Below are positions 26,797-35,404 of a stretch of DNA of 64,000 bases, piece after piece. This stretch comes from Thiobacillus sp. 0-1251. Its GTDB lineage: Bacteria > Pseudomonadota > Gammaproteobacteria > Burkholderiales > Thiobacillaceae. Within the stretch, counting starts at the first letter, position 1, and every line of letters begins with the position of its first letter. The notes under the pieces are model-generated. The model worked only from the letters and a program-made list of their open reading frames with translations. It ran no database searches and was not told the origin of the DNA. The DNA is taken from NCBI GenBank assembly GCA_001899305.1, contig MKWL01000018.1, positions 62,001-126,000 on the forward strand. The letters run 5' to 3'. A program made the translations under genes and the position numbers.

Positions 26797-27864
26797 GTGT
26801 TTGGATTTTTTGCCCGCAAGGGCCCGCATCGGGCTCGTATCACCACCAGCGGCGACACCATCGAAGTCGGTGCCGGCGACAATCTGCTCAAGGCAGCGTT
26901 GAACCAGGGCCTGGCCTGGCCACATAATTGCCGGGTCGGTAGCTGCGGGCAGTGCCGATGCCGTTTGGTAAGCGGCAAGATCAAGCCGCTCAATGATTTC
27001 AGCTACGTCCTTACCGGCGAAGAGATGGATGCCGGCATGATCCTGGCCTGCCAGACCAGCCTACGTAGCGACGTCGAGATCGAGGTCGCACTGGACAAGC
27101 CGGCGACCGCATTGTCGCAGCCGAAGAGCGTGGGCGGCGTGATTGTCCAGGCGCGACCGCTGACCCATGACATCCTGGAGGTGCGTATCCGTCTCGACGA
27201 GGCGATGCCTGCCTACCTGGCGGGACAATACGCCGAATTGTCGGTCCCCGGCCTGATCGAGAAACCGCGTTCCTATTCCTTTGCCAGCGCCCCCGAGAAC
27301 GAACCGTTCGGCCATGTCAGCTTTTTCATACGGCATGTGCCTGACGGCGAAATGACCGGCTGGCTGCATGCCGCCAATCAGGAAGGGCAACGGGTCAACG
27401 TCGCGGGCCCCTATGGCTCCTTCTGGCTGCGAGACTCCGCGGCACCCATGCTGTGCATTGCTGGCGGCAGCGGCATGGCACCGATCAAGGCTTTGCTGGA
27501 GCAGGTGTCGAGCCAGGGCTTTCAGCGACAGGTCACCTATGTGTTCGGCGCACGCACGCGCGACGATTTGTATTGCCTGGACGAGATGAAGCAGATCAAG
27601 GCACGTGGCAACGGCCACTTCAACTTCATTCCTGTGCTGTCACGCGAGCCGGGCGATAGCGACTGGAGCGGTCTACGCGGGCACTGCACCGATATTTTGT
27701 CACCCGATGCATTTGACTTGCCGAACAGTCATGCCTATCTGTGTGGACCGCCCGCCATGATCGATAGCGCGATTGAGTGCCTGAGTCGTGCCGGAGTGAA
27801 GTCTGAGCATATTTTTTACGACAAGTTTATCGACGCGTCGCATATGCAGGGCGGTCGGATCTAG
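26797..27864 (+). CDS. XylA-like 2Fe-2S/FAD/NAD(P)H electron-transfer reductase
   Basis: The 355-residue protein carries a plant-type ferredoxin domain at residues 15-100 (Cys45, Cys50, Cys53 and Cys85; CRVGSCGQCRC). The FAD-binding motif is RSYSFASAP, the nucleotide-binding loop GGSGMAPIKALLEQ, and the C-terminal motif AYLCGPPAMID. This domain order is that of XylA and other oxygenase reductases. ACAAGGAG precedes the start. It is the natural electron donor for the membrane hydroxylase two genes upstream. Confidence 0.93.
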   Translation: MFGFFARKGPHRARITTSGDTIEVGAGDNLLKAALNQGLAWPHNCRVGSCGQCRCRLVSGKIKPLNDFSYVLTGEEMDAGMILACQTSLRSDVEIEVALDKPATALSQPKSVGGVIVQARPLTHDILEVRIRLDEAMPAYLAGQYAELSVPGLIEKPRSYSFASAPENEPFGHVSFFIRHVPDGEMTGWLHAANQEGQRVNVAGPYGSFWLRDSAAPMLCIAGGSGMAPIKALLEQVSSQGFQRQVTYVFGARTRDDLYCLDEMKQIKARGNGHFNFIPVLSREPGDSDWSGLRGHCTDILSPDAFDLPNSHAYLCGPPAMIDSAIECLSRAGVKSEHIFYDKFIDASHMQGGRI

Positions 27865-27912
27865 CGCATCATGCGCCACTACAGGGGTTACAAAGTGTCA
27901 TGTTTCTGTGCC

Positions 27913-27938
27913 CGACAGATGACATACGTCACCTGTCG
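27913..27938. promoter_or_regulatory. 26-bp imperfect palindrome upstream of the second sensor kinase
   Basis: Arms CGACAG-A-TGAC and GTCA-C-CTGTCG flank a 4-bp centre. A second smaller dyad, GACAGGCTTGTC, is at 27971-27982. Both lie upstream of the sigma-54-like element at 28000-28014. It is a candidate regulator site, only loosely similar to the GTGACA-N3-TGTC sites elsewhere. Confidence 0.45.
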
Positions 27939-27999
27939 TAATCTGCGTGGGGTACCAGATCCCCTATAGTGACAGGCTTGTCGGCGATAGGAATCTGGA

Positions 28000-28014
28000 T
28001 GGTTCGGAACTTGC
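28000..28014 (+). promoter_or_regulatory. Weak sigma-54-like element before the second kinase gene
   Basis: TGGTTCGGAACTTGC keeps GG-N10-GC and TTGC but lacks the CACG of the consensus. It resembles the element before the activator gene at 55976-55990. CCTATAGT at 27963-27970 could instead be a -10 hexamer of a sigma-70 promoter. Confidence 0.35.
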
Positions 28015-28083
28015 TTGTGTAACCCAAGCGCAGGGTAGATCGCGCTACCTATACAAGCCTGCCCGTTCCGATCGGAGCAAATC

Positions 28084-29361
28084 ATGCAATATTTCGCCCA
28101 TCCGCCTACCTGGGCATTATTGATTGCCATTCTGGCCCTGATGGGTGGACTGGTGCTCTACGTGATGCGCCTCAATCTGAGTTTGCGCTATTCCAAGCGG
28201 GTGCTGGAGGTGGAAATCGGAGAGCGGCGGCGGGCCGAAGAGAAATTGGCCGAGAATGAAAATCGCTTGCGCCAGATCATTGCCTCCGAGCCCGAATGTG
28301 TGAAGCTCCAAACCTTGGACGGCATCCTGCTGGAAATGAATCCGGCCGGATTGTGTTTGGTGGAGGCCGGCCAGCCCAATGAGATCATCGGGACCTCCGT
28401 CTACAACATCATCGCACCAGAGTTTCGCGACGGTTACCGTGCACTTTCGACACGGGTGTTCGCAGGCGAGTCGGGCGTCATGGAATTTCAGATCATCAGC
28501 CTGAAGGGTCGCCGACGCTGGATGGAAACCCATGCCGTGCCTTTGCGCGACGGACGCAACAAGGTCATTGCCTTGCTCGGTATTACGCGTGACATCACCG
28601 CACACAAACATGCCGAGGAGGAAATTCGCCTGCATTACCGCGAACTGGCTCATGCCTCCCGGGTGAATACCATGGGGGAAATGGCCTCCAGCCTCGCGCA
28701 CGAGCTAAACCAGCCTCTTGCAGCCATTGCCAATTATTCCCATGGCTGCCTGCGCCGCATTCGCTCGGGCGCCGGCACGGTGGACGACCTCACTCGTGCC
28801 ATCGAGCAGGTCTGCAATCAGGCCGATCGCGCCGCCGACATCATCAGAAGCTTACGGCGCTTCGTGAACAAAGAGGATAGCCCGCATCAGCCACAGGATC
28901 TTCAGGGCATCGTACGCGAAGCCATGTTGATTGCCGGACCTGAGGCGAATATGCATCAGGTCGATATCAGACTGAAGCTAATGCCAGACATGCCGAAGGT
29001 GCTGGGACACGCCATCCAGGTCGAACAAGTGATCCTGAATCTCATACGCAATGCGGTGGAAGCCATGAGCAATATGCCTCCCATGTTACGCCGCCTCGAA
29101 CTGCGCACATTTCTTGAGGATGACATGGCTGTCGTGGAGGTACGTGATTCCGGTCTTGGCTTGCCGCGCGAAACGCTGGCGCGCATCTTTGATCCATTCT
29201 TTACAACCAAGTCGACCGGGATGGGAATGGGCCTGCCGATCTGCCGGTCGATTGTTGAAGCGCATGGCGGGACGCTGTCAGCCTATCCCAACGAAGAGGG
29301 TTGCGGGCTGACCGTCCGCTTTACTTTGCATCCAGCTATGGAGGAGGCACGTCATGAATGA
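28084..29361 (+). CDS. Membrane-anchored PAS sensor histidine kinase
   Basis: The 425-residue protein has one N-terminal membrane helix (LLIAILALMGGLVLYVM), a short coiled region, a PAS domain (about 60-185) and HisKA with GEMASSLAHELNQPL (His206). The HATPase domain has NLIRNAVEAM and GLPICRSIVEAHGG. It is of the FixL/NodV class, like the kinase at 21649, and its 3' end overlaps its regulator by 8 bp. It lies just downstream of the hydroxylase operon, so the hydroxylase is bracketed by two such systems. Confidence 0.9.
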   Translation: MQYFAHPPTWALLIAILALMGGLVLYVMRLNLSLRYSKRVLEVEIGERRRAEEKLAENENRLRQIIASEPECVKLQTLDGILLEMNPAGLCLVEAGQPNEIIGTSVYNIIAPEFRDGYRALSTRVFAGESGVMEFQIISLKGRRRWMETHAVPLRDGRNKVIALLGITRDITAHKHAEEEIRLHYRELAHASRVNTMGEMASSLAHELNQPLAAIANYSHGCLRRIRSGAGTVDDLTRAIEQVCNQADRAADIIRSLRRFVNKEDSPHQPQDLQGIVREAMLIAGPEANMHQVDIRLKLMPDMPKVLGHAIQVEQVILNLIRNAVEAMSNMPPMLRRLELRTFLEDDMAVVEVRDSGLGLPRETLARIFDPFFTTKSTGMGMGLPICRSIVEAHGGTLSAYPNEEGCGLTVRFTLHPAMEEARHE

Positions 29362-29989
29362 TCGACAAACTGTGTTTGTGGTGGACGATGACCAGGCAGC
29401 ACGCGAGTCTCTGCGCTGGCTGCTTGAGTCAGTTGGCTATCATGTGGACTGCTTCACCTCAGCGCTTGAGTTTCTGGAAAGTTACGATGGCAGCGTACCG
29501 GGATGTCTGGTTCTGGATGTCCGCATGCCGGGTATGAGTGGACTGGAACTGCAGAATCATCTGCTCGAACGCGGATGGTGTCTGCCGGCGATCATTGTGA
29601 CGGGACATGGCGATGTACCGATGGCGGTACGCGCGATGAAGGCGGGTGCTGTCGATTTCCTGCAGAAACCTTATAACGACCAGACCTTGCTGGATCGGAT
29701 CCAACAGGCGCTCGATCTTTGCAGCCAGCGTCGTCAGAGCCATAGCGAGTTGGCCTTGATCCGCGCGAATTACGAGCATTTGACCCAGCGTGAGCGGGAG
29801 GTGTCAGCACTGGTGGTGGCAGGGAAAGCGAACAAGGTCATCGCTATTGAACTGGGGCTGAGCCCCAAGACCATCGAGGTCCATCGCGCCAACGTCATGT
29901 ACAAGATGCAGGCTCACTCACTCTCAGAACTGGTGCAGATGTGGATGCGCTTGCACGTTGAGACGCGACTCCCCAGCCAGGTTGCATAG
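29354..29989 (+). CDS. FixJ/NarL-type response regulator
   Basis: The 211-residue regulator has phospho-acceptor Asp55 in CLVLDVRMPGMSG, VTGHGDVPMAVRAMKAG and a C-terminal LuxR-type HTH (LTQREREVSALVVAGKANK ... KTIEVHRANVMYK). It is clearly related to the regulator at 24098, probably through duplication of a kinase-regulator pair followed by divergence. Target promoters are not proven; the alkB-like operon and the following OsmC-LPD genes are candidates. Confidence 0.91.
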   Translation: MNDRQTVFVVDDDQAARESLRWLLESVGYHVDCFTSALEFLESYDGSVPGCLVLDVRMPGMSGLELQNHLLERGWCLPAIIVTGHGDVPMAVRAMKAGAVDFLQKPYNDQTLLDRIQQALDLCSQRRQSHSELALIRANYEHLTQREREVSALVVAGKANKVIAIELGLSPKTIEVHRANVMYKMQAHSLSELVQMWMRLHVETRLPSQVA

Positions 29990-30175
29990 GCTGGTGTTTT
30001 TGTATGGCAAAGGGACTTCGGACACTCCCTGTGATGCTGGGGAGATCTAGGGAAAGCCCTATGAAAGGTACCTGATCGTCCGACTTATAAACGGTTTTCT
30101 TTTGGCTTCTAATGAACTGGAGGCGTACCCAGTGCGTTTCGTCCCCAGACCTCATACAACCCTAGGAGTAGAGCC

Positions 30176-30718
30176 ATGTCGCAAGAGACCGTCAAAGCCG
30201 CCCTGATGCAGGCCATCGCAGGTATCCAAGGCAACCCCGGTGCCGCCAAGGTGGTGTTCCGTGCCGATACCCAACTGGAAGAGGATGTGCGTTGCAGCGC
30301 CAAAGTGCGTGACTTCGCTCCGATCATCGTCGATGAACCGCCCGATCTGGGCGGGGCCGATGCGGCGGCCAATCCGGTCGAACTGCTACTGGTCGCACTG
30401 GGTGCCTGCCAGGAAATCATGTACAGCGCCTATGCAGCGGTCATGGGCATCCAGCTCAACAGCGTCAAGGTGAACCTGCGCGGCTATCTCGATCTACGCG
30501 GTTTGTTCGGCATGGATGCCGCCATTCCCCCGGGCTATCAGAAAGTCATTTTCGAGACTGCGGTGGACAGCCCGGCCGATACGGAAACCTTGAAGAAACT
30601 GGTTGAAACGGTGGAAAAACACTGCCCGGTTCTGGATACCCTGGTACGTGCCATCGAGGTCAGCGGCCAGGTCACCCTCAATGGACAACTGATGGAGGCC
30701 GGCGCTGTGCCAGCCTGA
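30176..30718 (+). CDS. OsmC-like protein
   Basis: The 180-residue OsmC/Ohr-fold protein includes NPVELLLVALGACQEIMY with the first conserved Cys and KHCPVLDTLVRAIEV with the second. OsmC-type proteins use two cysteines to reduce organic peroxides or handle thiol and sulfur species. GGAGTAGAG precedes the ATG. It starts a group with lipoamide dehydrogenase, lipoate-binding protein and rhodanese, which points to sulfane-sulfur chemistry rather than general stress. A TATAAAC -10-like element lies at 30086-30092. Confidence 0.85.
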   Translation: MSQETVKAALMQAIAGIQGNPGAAKVVFRADTQLEEDVRCSAKVRDFAPIIVDEPPDLGGADAAANPVELLLVALGACQEIMYSAYAAVMGIQLNSVKVNLRGYLDLRGLFGMDAAIPPGYQKVIFETAVDSPADTETLKKLVETVEKHCPVLDTLVRAIEVSGQVTLNGQLMEAGAVPA

Positions 30719-30776
30719 TTTGGAGAAGCCATCTACCTGGTTATGCATGATCGGGTGATGGCAGAGGAGTCGTAGC

Positions 30777-32192
30777 ATGACCAAACATATCGCGATTGTC
30801 GGCGGCGGCCCTGCAGGTTATGTGGCGGCATCCCATGCCGCCGCAGAAGGCGCGCAAGTGACACTGATCGATCCGCATCCGCTGGGAGGAACATGCCTGC
30901 ATCGCGGCTGCATCCCGACCAAAACCCTGGTGGAAGTCTGCAACCTGCTCGAGAAGATGCGCCGCGCCGAGTCCTATGGCTTGCATCTGTCCGGTACGGT
31001 GGAGCCGGACTGGCCCGCAATGCGTGCCAAGGCAGGCAAGGTGATCGACCTGCTCAATACCGGCATCAACAGCCTGATGGCGGACCGCCGCGTGGTTCAC
31101 GTACAAGGGCGCGGACGCATCCTGGACGGACATCGCGTGGAGGTGGCGGGCCATGGCGTGATCGAGGCGGATGCCGTACTGATTTGTACAGGGTCGAGCC
31201 CGATACTGCCCGAAAATTTCATGGCTGACCGTGCCCGCGTGGTGACCAGCGACGATTTGTTGCATTGGGATACGCTACCCAGATTTCTGCTGATCGTCGG
31301 GGATGGTGTCGTGGCGTGCGAGTATGCGTTCATCATGAATGCGCTTGGCGTACAGGTCACGCTCGTCGCCATGGGCGAGCGCCCCTTGCCCTTCATCGAC
31401 AGTGATATCGCTGCCGTCGTCCAGCGTGAAATGCGCCGGCGCGGAATCGAATTCATCAACAAATGCGCAGTGGAAAGCCTGATGGCCATTCCGGATGGCG
31501 TGGTCGCCCTTGCAAACGACAAGGTTGTAGCCAGTGCCGAGCGCGTGCTGGTCGCGATCGGCCGGCGTCCCAACACCCATGGCATGGGTCTGGAGGAAGC
31601 GGGCGTCAAACTCGGCCCTCGAGGCGAAGTCGTGACGAATGGCTTCATGCAGACCGGCCTGGATGGCCTGTATGCGGTAGGCGACGTCAACGGCAGGCTG
31701 GCCCTGGCGCATGCCGCATCAGCTCAGGCGCGGCTGGCGGTGGATCACGCCCTCGGTGTGGAATGTGCGCCATTGGACGAATCGGTCATTCCCTGGGCCG
31801 TGTTCACCATGCCTGAGATCGGATGCGTCGGCATGACCGAACAGCACGCCATCGAGAAAGGCCATGCCGTCAGCGCAGGTCGATTCGATCTGCGTGGTCT
31901 CGGCAAGGCGCAAGCCATGAGCGAATTGACCGGGATGGCCAAGGTAGTGACCGACCGCGTCAGCGGCCGCCTGCTCGGGGTTCATATCATCGGTGCCCAC
32001 GCATCGGACATGGTTCACGAAGCCGCGGTGCTACTACGCCAGGGCGCCACCGTCCATGCCATCACACAAACCGTCCACGCCCATCCCACGCTCTCCGAAG
32101 CCATACACGAGGCAGCAGAGGATGCGCTGGGACAGGCTGTACATAAACCCATGAAACGAAAAAATACGCATCATGCCGACGCTTTACCCTGA
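30777..32192 (+). CDS. Dihydrolipoyl dehydrogenase-like flavoprotein
   Basis: The 471-residue protein has an N-terminal FAD site (IAIVGGGPAGYVAAS) and the redox disulfide Cys40/Cys45 in GGTCLHRGCIPTK. The NAD domain (LLIVGDGVVACEYAFIMNAL) has GDG instead of the usual GGGxxG start. The active-site tail is HAHPTLSEAIHEA. No 2-oxoacid dehydrogenase E1 or E2 is nearby. Its 3' end overlaps the lipoate-binding protein gene by 20 bp, so that protein is the likely substrate, as in LbpA/LpdA sulfur-oxidation systems. Confidence 0.88.
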   Translation: MTKHIAIVGGGPAGYVAASHAAAEGAQVTLIDPHPLGGTCLHRGCIPTKTLVEVCNLLEKMRRAESYGLHLSGTVEPDWPAMRAKAGKVIDLLNTGINSLMADRRVVHVQGRGRILDGHRVEVAGHGVIEADAVLICTGSSPILPENFMADRARVVTSDDLLHWDTLPRFLLIVGDGVVACEYAFIMNALGVQVTLVAMGERPLPFIDSDIAAVVQREMRRRGIEFINKCAVESLMAIPDGVVALANDKVVASAERVLVAIGRRPNTHGMGLEEAGVKLGPRGEVVTNGFMQTGLDGLYAVGDVNGRLALAHAASAQARLAVDHALGVECAPLDESVIPWAVFTMPEIGCVGMTEQHAIEKGHAVSAGRFDLRGLGKAQAMSELTGMAKVVTDRVSGRLLGVHIIGAHASDMVHEAAVLLRQGATVHAITQTVHAHPTLSEAIHEAAEDALGQAVHKPMKRKNTHHADALP

Positions 32193-32568
32193 AGACCGTC
32201 TCTACCATCGCGACGCGCTCTGGCTGCAACTGCTGGAGGGCGACGAAGCCCTGCTTGGAATCAATCACCATGCCCAGGACAGCCTGGGCGAAGTCGTGTT
32301 TCTCGATTTGCCGCGCGTAGGCGCGACGATCCGGTGCGACACTCCCCTGGGTACCGTCGAATCTCGCAAGGCCGTGTCGGACATGATCGCCCCGGTAGAT
32401 GGCACGGTTCTGGAAATCAACTCCCGGCTGCGCAATGAGCCCACCCTGGTCAACAGCGACCCCTATGGCGAGGGATGGACACTGCGCATCCGCCTGACCT
32501 CGCCAGGCGATATCGGGCATCTGCACGACGCCGCGGCCTATCTCTCGCACATGGGTTTGAGCGACTGA
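32173..32568 (+). CDS. GcvH-like lipoate-binding protein (LbpA-type)
   Basis: The 131-residue single lipoyl domain has the lipoyl-lysine at Lys66 in GTVESRKAVSDM, followed by IAPVDGTVLEIN and GWTLRI. It resembles GcvH, but no other glycine-cleavage gene is present. Lipoate-binding proteins (LbpA) of sulfur oxidisers work with the Hdr-like complex; no hdr genes are in the window. The context with LPD, rhodanese and OsmC favours a sulfur role. Without hdr genes this stays an inference. Confidence 0.8.
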   Translation: MPTLYPEDRLYHRDALWLQLLEGDEALLGINHHAQDSLGEVVFLDLPRVGATIRCDTPLGTVESRKAVSDMIAPVDGTVLEINSRLRNEPTLVNSDPYGEGWTLRIRLTSPGDIGHLHDAAAYLSHMGLSD

Positions 32569-32598
32569 ATATCTCACACCCGAACCAAGGAATATGAA

Positions 32599-32994
32599 AT
32601 GAATTTTACGACCCAGGATCTGATTGCTCACGCCAAGAGCCACATAGTCGAGTGGAATGCAACCACGGCAGCACGTGAACTGGCTGCCCGCCGCGACATC
32701 GTGCTTCTGGACGTACGCGAACCGGCCGAATTCAGCGAGGGATGCATCGGCAATGCCTGCAATGTCCCGCGCGGCGTGCTCGAATTCAAGGTCGACCCCA
32801 GCTATCCGGCCTGCGAAAAGGCCCTGTTGGACCGCAACCTGGAAATCCTCGTGTACTGCAAGACTGGCGGACGCAGTGCCCTGGCCGCACATACACTCAA
32901 GCAGCTGGGGTATGGCAAGGTGATTTCGCTTGCCGGCGGCATCGAATCATGGAAGGAAAGTGGCTTCAGTGCCGCTGCGCCACAGATCTCCTGA
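32599..32994 (+). CDS. Single-domain rhodanese
   Basis: The 131-residue protein has rhodanese motifs VLLDVREPAEFSEGCIGNA and the active-site loop VYCKTGGRSA with catalytic Cys87. AAGGA precedes the start. No signal peptide is evident, so it acts in the cytoplasm as a sulfur transferase, probably with the LbpA-like protein and LPD just upstream. It ends the 30-33 kb operon. Confidence 0.92.
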   Translation: MNFTTQDLIAHAKSHIVEWNATTAARELAARRDIVLLDVREPAEFSEGCIGNACNVPRGVLEFKVDPSYPACEKALLDRNLEILVYCKTGGRSALAAHTLKQLGYGKVISLAGGIESWKESGFSAAAPQIS

Positions 32995-33097
32995 TGGCTT
33001 CCCTTCCGTGCCGCGAGGGGAAATGTCACGCTTGAAACATGAGAAATTTCTTTTCAATGATCCAGGCGGACAGCGGGCAGGTCGGTCAAGGATTTGC

Positions 33098-33802
33098 TCA
33101 GCAAGTGGGAACTAGCCCACTGTACTGGCTGATCGGTATGCAGACGGTTTTTTCGCCGACCGCTTGGCGATAGCCCCCTGGCCCGAAGCGGGCAATGAGG
33201 TCGGCCTTATAGGTTGTGAAAAAACGTTTGATGTAGGCCATGCCCATGATTCCGTCGGCGGACAGTTCGTCGGTGCCCGGGTCATAGACCAGACGGACTG
33301 GCATCAGGGGCATGGGAGCCGGCCCAATCACGACCTTGGCGCCATCGGCGGGATCGTACACACTGCCATGCGCGCAGCACACGATCCTGCCGGGGCCGCC
33401 GGCCAACTCGCTACCGCTGGCCGCATAGCGCAGATAGGAGACCTTGGGCTGGGGATAGCTCATCTGGTGGGTGCAGATGGCCACGAAGGCCACGAACTGT
33501 CCCTTGGGGCCGACTCCCCCCTGCCAACGATAATCGCCCTCTTCATTTTTCAGGGCGATATTCGGCTTGGTGGGCCGATCTCCCAGATTGATCAGGAAGC
33601 AGGGCACGCCAGCGAGCGGGTAGGAAAACACCAGTGCCTCGCTGGTGGGAATAGTCGTCCCTTTGAACGGGGCGCCGGATCGATCAGTCAGTTTTGCGGC
33701 GGGAAATGCTTCGAAGTCGGAGGCAACAGCCATCCGGCCCCAGTTGGCCGAAGCCAGCGCCGCGCTACCCGTGCACACTTTCACGAATCTACGTCTGTCC
33801 AT
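33098..33802 (-). CDS. Tat-exported Rieske 2Fe-2S protein
   Basis: The 234-residue protein has a twin-arginine start (MDRRRFVKVCTGSAALASA). The Rieske ligands are CTHQ in AICTHQMSYPQ and CCAHGS in VCCAHGSVYDP. It is not part of a cytochrome bc1 operon: the gene upstream is a flavocytochrome-c-type sulfide dehydrogenase flavoprotein, 83 bp away with a terminator-like hairpin between. It may accept electrons from that flavoprotein. Resemblance to other exported Rieske proteins, such as the arsenite oxidase small subunit, is only at motif level. Confidence 0.87.
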   Translation of the reverse strand: MDRRRFVKVCTGSAALASANWGRMAVASDFEAFPAAKLTDRSGAPFKGTTIPTSEALVFSYPLAGVPCFLINLGDRPTKPNIALKNEEGDYRWQGGVGPKGQFVAFVAICTHQMSYPQPKVSYLRYAASGSELAGGPGRIVCCAHGSVYDPADGAKVVIGPAPMPLMPVRLVYDPGTDELSADGIMGMAYIKRFFTTYKADLIARFGPGGYRQAVGEKTVCIPISQYSGLVPTC

Positions 33803-33826
33803 CTTGTTTTGTTCTCCCGCAGGAAA

Positions 33827-33846
33827 AACCGCCCCGAAGGGCGGTT
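33827..33846 (-). terminator. Terminator or attenuator between the flavoprotein and Rieske genes
   Basis: AACCGCCC/GGGCGGTT with a 4-nt loop is followed on the minus strand by a short T-run. It probably lowers expression of the Rieske gene relative to the flavoprotein. Confidence 0.65.
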
Positions 33847-33884
33847 GGGTGGTATCGGTTATCGATGAGTCCCGGTATTCCGGA

Positions 33885-35240
33885 TCAGGCGTTAAACATG
33901 TCGCGATAGATGCCGCGCGCCCATTCCAGCGTTGCCTCGCCTTTGGCGGCATCGCGGTTCTCGAAGGTCTTGGTGTCCTTGGAGAAGCCTGTGATGATGT
34001 CCTTCTCGGTGCTGTAGTCGTAGCCGGCATCGACGCTGATGGCTTCCATCGGATGGGCATTCACCATCGAGTAGCAGATGGTGCGCGGACTGACCCAGGA
34101 GATTTCCTTGCCTTGGGCGCGCGCCGCCAGTACCTTGGCGATGAAATGGCCTTCGGTGTTGGAGGTGTTGGCGCTCTTGGAATAGGGGTGCGGACGTGAG
34201 TCGCCGGTCACGTAGACATGGGGGTCGCCGATGATGTTGTAGAAGCGGGTATCGATATGGGCTTCCTTCTGATTGCTCTTGCTCGATGGCGCCATCAAGC
34301 CGAGATGTTCGATCAGCGTGGAACCGCGTACGTTGGCATAGATGGCCGCGTCGTCGAACTTGTATTCATCGAATTCGGTCTTGATGATTTTCCTGTCCAC
34401 ATCGACGCCCGTCACTGCCTTGGATGGCAGCCATTCGATGTAATCCCGGTACAACTCATTGAAGGCCGCATGGAAGCCATCCTTCTTGATGGTGATTTCC
34501 GGGTTGGCATCCAGCACCAGAACCTTGCCCTTGATCTTGTTCTTTTTGAAGGTGGAGGCGAGCAGACAGGCGCGTTCGTAGGGGCCGGGCAGGCAGCGGT
34601 AATTGCCGGACGGCACGGTTTGCACGAAGACGCCGCCTTCGAATTCCTTGACCTTGCGATGAATGGTGACGTGTTCGGTTGGTGAGATGAAACCGCCCGG
34701 ATAGATCTGACGCAGCGCGGTCATCGCGTCCACGTCCGTTACGCCGATCTTGTCGTAGTCGTACGAGATACCGGGTGCCAGGACTAGGAAATCGTACTGG
34801 ATGTCGCCCTCGTTGGTGGACAGGGTACGGCTGGTCCGATCCAGGCCGGTCACCGTCGCGTTGAAGTAGATATAGTTGTTGTTGACGGCCGCGTCCAGGA
34901 AGCTGTGGTCGGCCAGGAACTCCAGGTTGATGAGGCCGGCGTACCACAAGTTGCTGGAAAAACAGGACGAATACATGTCGCGCTTTTCCACCAGGACCAC
35001 GTCAAATTTCGGATATTCCTTCTTGGCGTATTTGGCGATGGTCAGGCCGGAGGTTCCCCCGCCCACAACGACCAGGCGCGGGCCCTTGGCTTTCGGGAGT
35101 GCCGCCATGGTGTGGGTAGCAACTGCAGGTGCGGCGTTGGCCATGGTCGATCGCGCTGCGCCGGCAAGACCTGCTGCACCCGCAGCGAATAGGGCGCCGC
35201 CTGTTTTCATGAAATGACGTCTACTGTTATTCTCTTCCAT
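33885..35240 (-). CDS. Tat-exported flavocytochrome c sulfide dehydrogenase-type flavoprotein (FccB/SoxF-like)
   Basis: The 451-residue protein has a Tat signal (SRRHFMKTGGALFAAG) and an FAD site (LVVVGGGTSGLTIAKYAKK). The redox Cys region NYRCLPGPYERACL is typical of FCSD, and a second Cys lies in TICYSMVNAHPM near the C-terminus. These are the two cysteines that trap sulfide. GGAGGAAAC precedes the ATG at 35240. The usual c-type cytochrome partner (FccA/SoxE) is missing; the next gene is a Rieske protein. H2S from methanethiol oxidase, encoded in the operon upstream, is the likely substrate. Confidence 0.88.
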   Translation of the reverse strand: MEENNSRRHFMKTGGALFAAGAAGLAGAARSTMANAAPAVATHTMAALPKAKGPRLVVVGGGTSGLTIAKYAKKEYPKFDVVLVEKRDMYSSCFSSNLWYAGLINLEFLADHSFLDAAVNNNYIYFNATVTGLDRTSRTLSTNEGDIQYDFLVLAPGISYDYDKIGVTDVDAMTALRQIYPGGFISPTEHVTIHRKVKEFEGGVFVQTVPSGNYRCLPGPYERACLLASTFKKNKIKGKVLVLDANPEITIKKDGFHAAFNELYRDYIEWLPSKAVTGVDVDRKIIKTEFDEYKFDDAAIYANVRGSTLIEHLGLMAPSSKSNQKEAHIDTRFYNIIGDPHVYVTGDSRPHPYSKSANTSNTEGHFIAKVLAARAQGKEISWVSPRTICYSMVNAHPMEAISVDAGYDYSTEKDIITGFSKDTKTFENRDAAKGEATLEWARGIYRDMFNA

Positions 35241-35326
35241 TCTTGTTTCCTCCCAAATGACGACAAGTAAATGCTTGGCGCCAGGGCACCGGAACCAAGC
35301 TACGCAAGCAGCTAGAGCCAAAAAAT

Positions 35327-35346
35327 GCGGGCCCGGAAGGGCCCGC
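35327..35346 (-). terminator. Terminator at the end of the mtoX-to-ferredoxin operon
   Basis: GCGGGCCC/GGGCCCGC with a 4-nt loop is followed on the minus strand by ATTTTTT. It separates the ferredoxin gene from the sulfide dehydrogenase gene. Confidence 0.8.
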
Positions 35347-35404
35347 CAAAATCAACGGGCAGGAGGAGTTAGGAGAGGCCGCCCGTCAAAACAAAACCGA
35401 TCGT

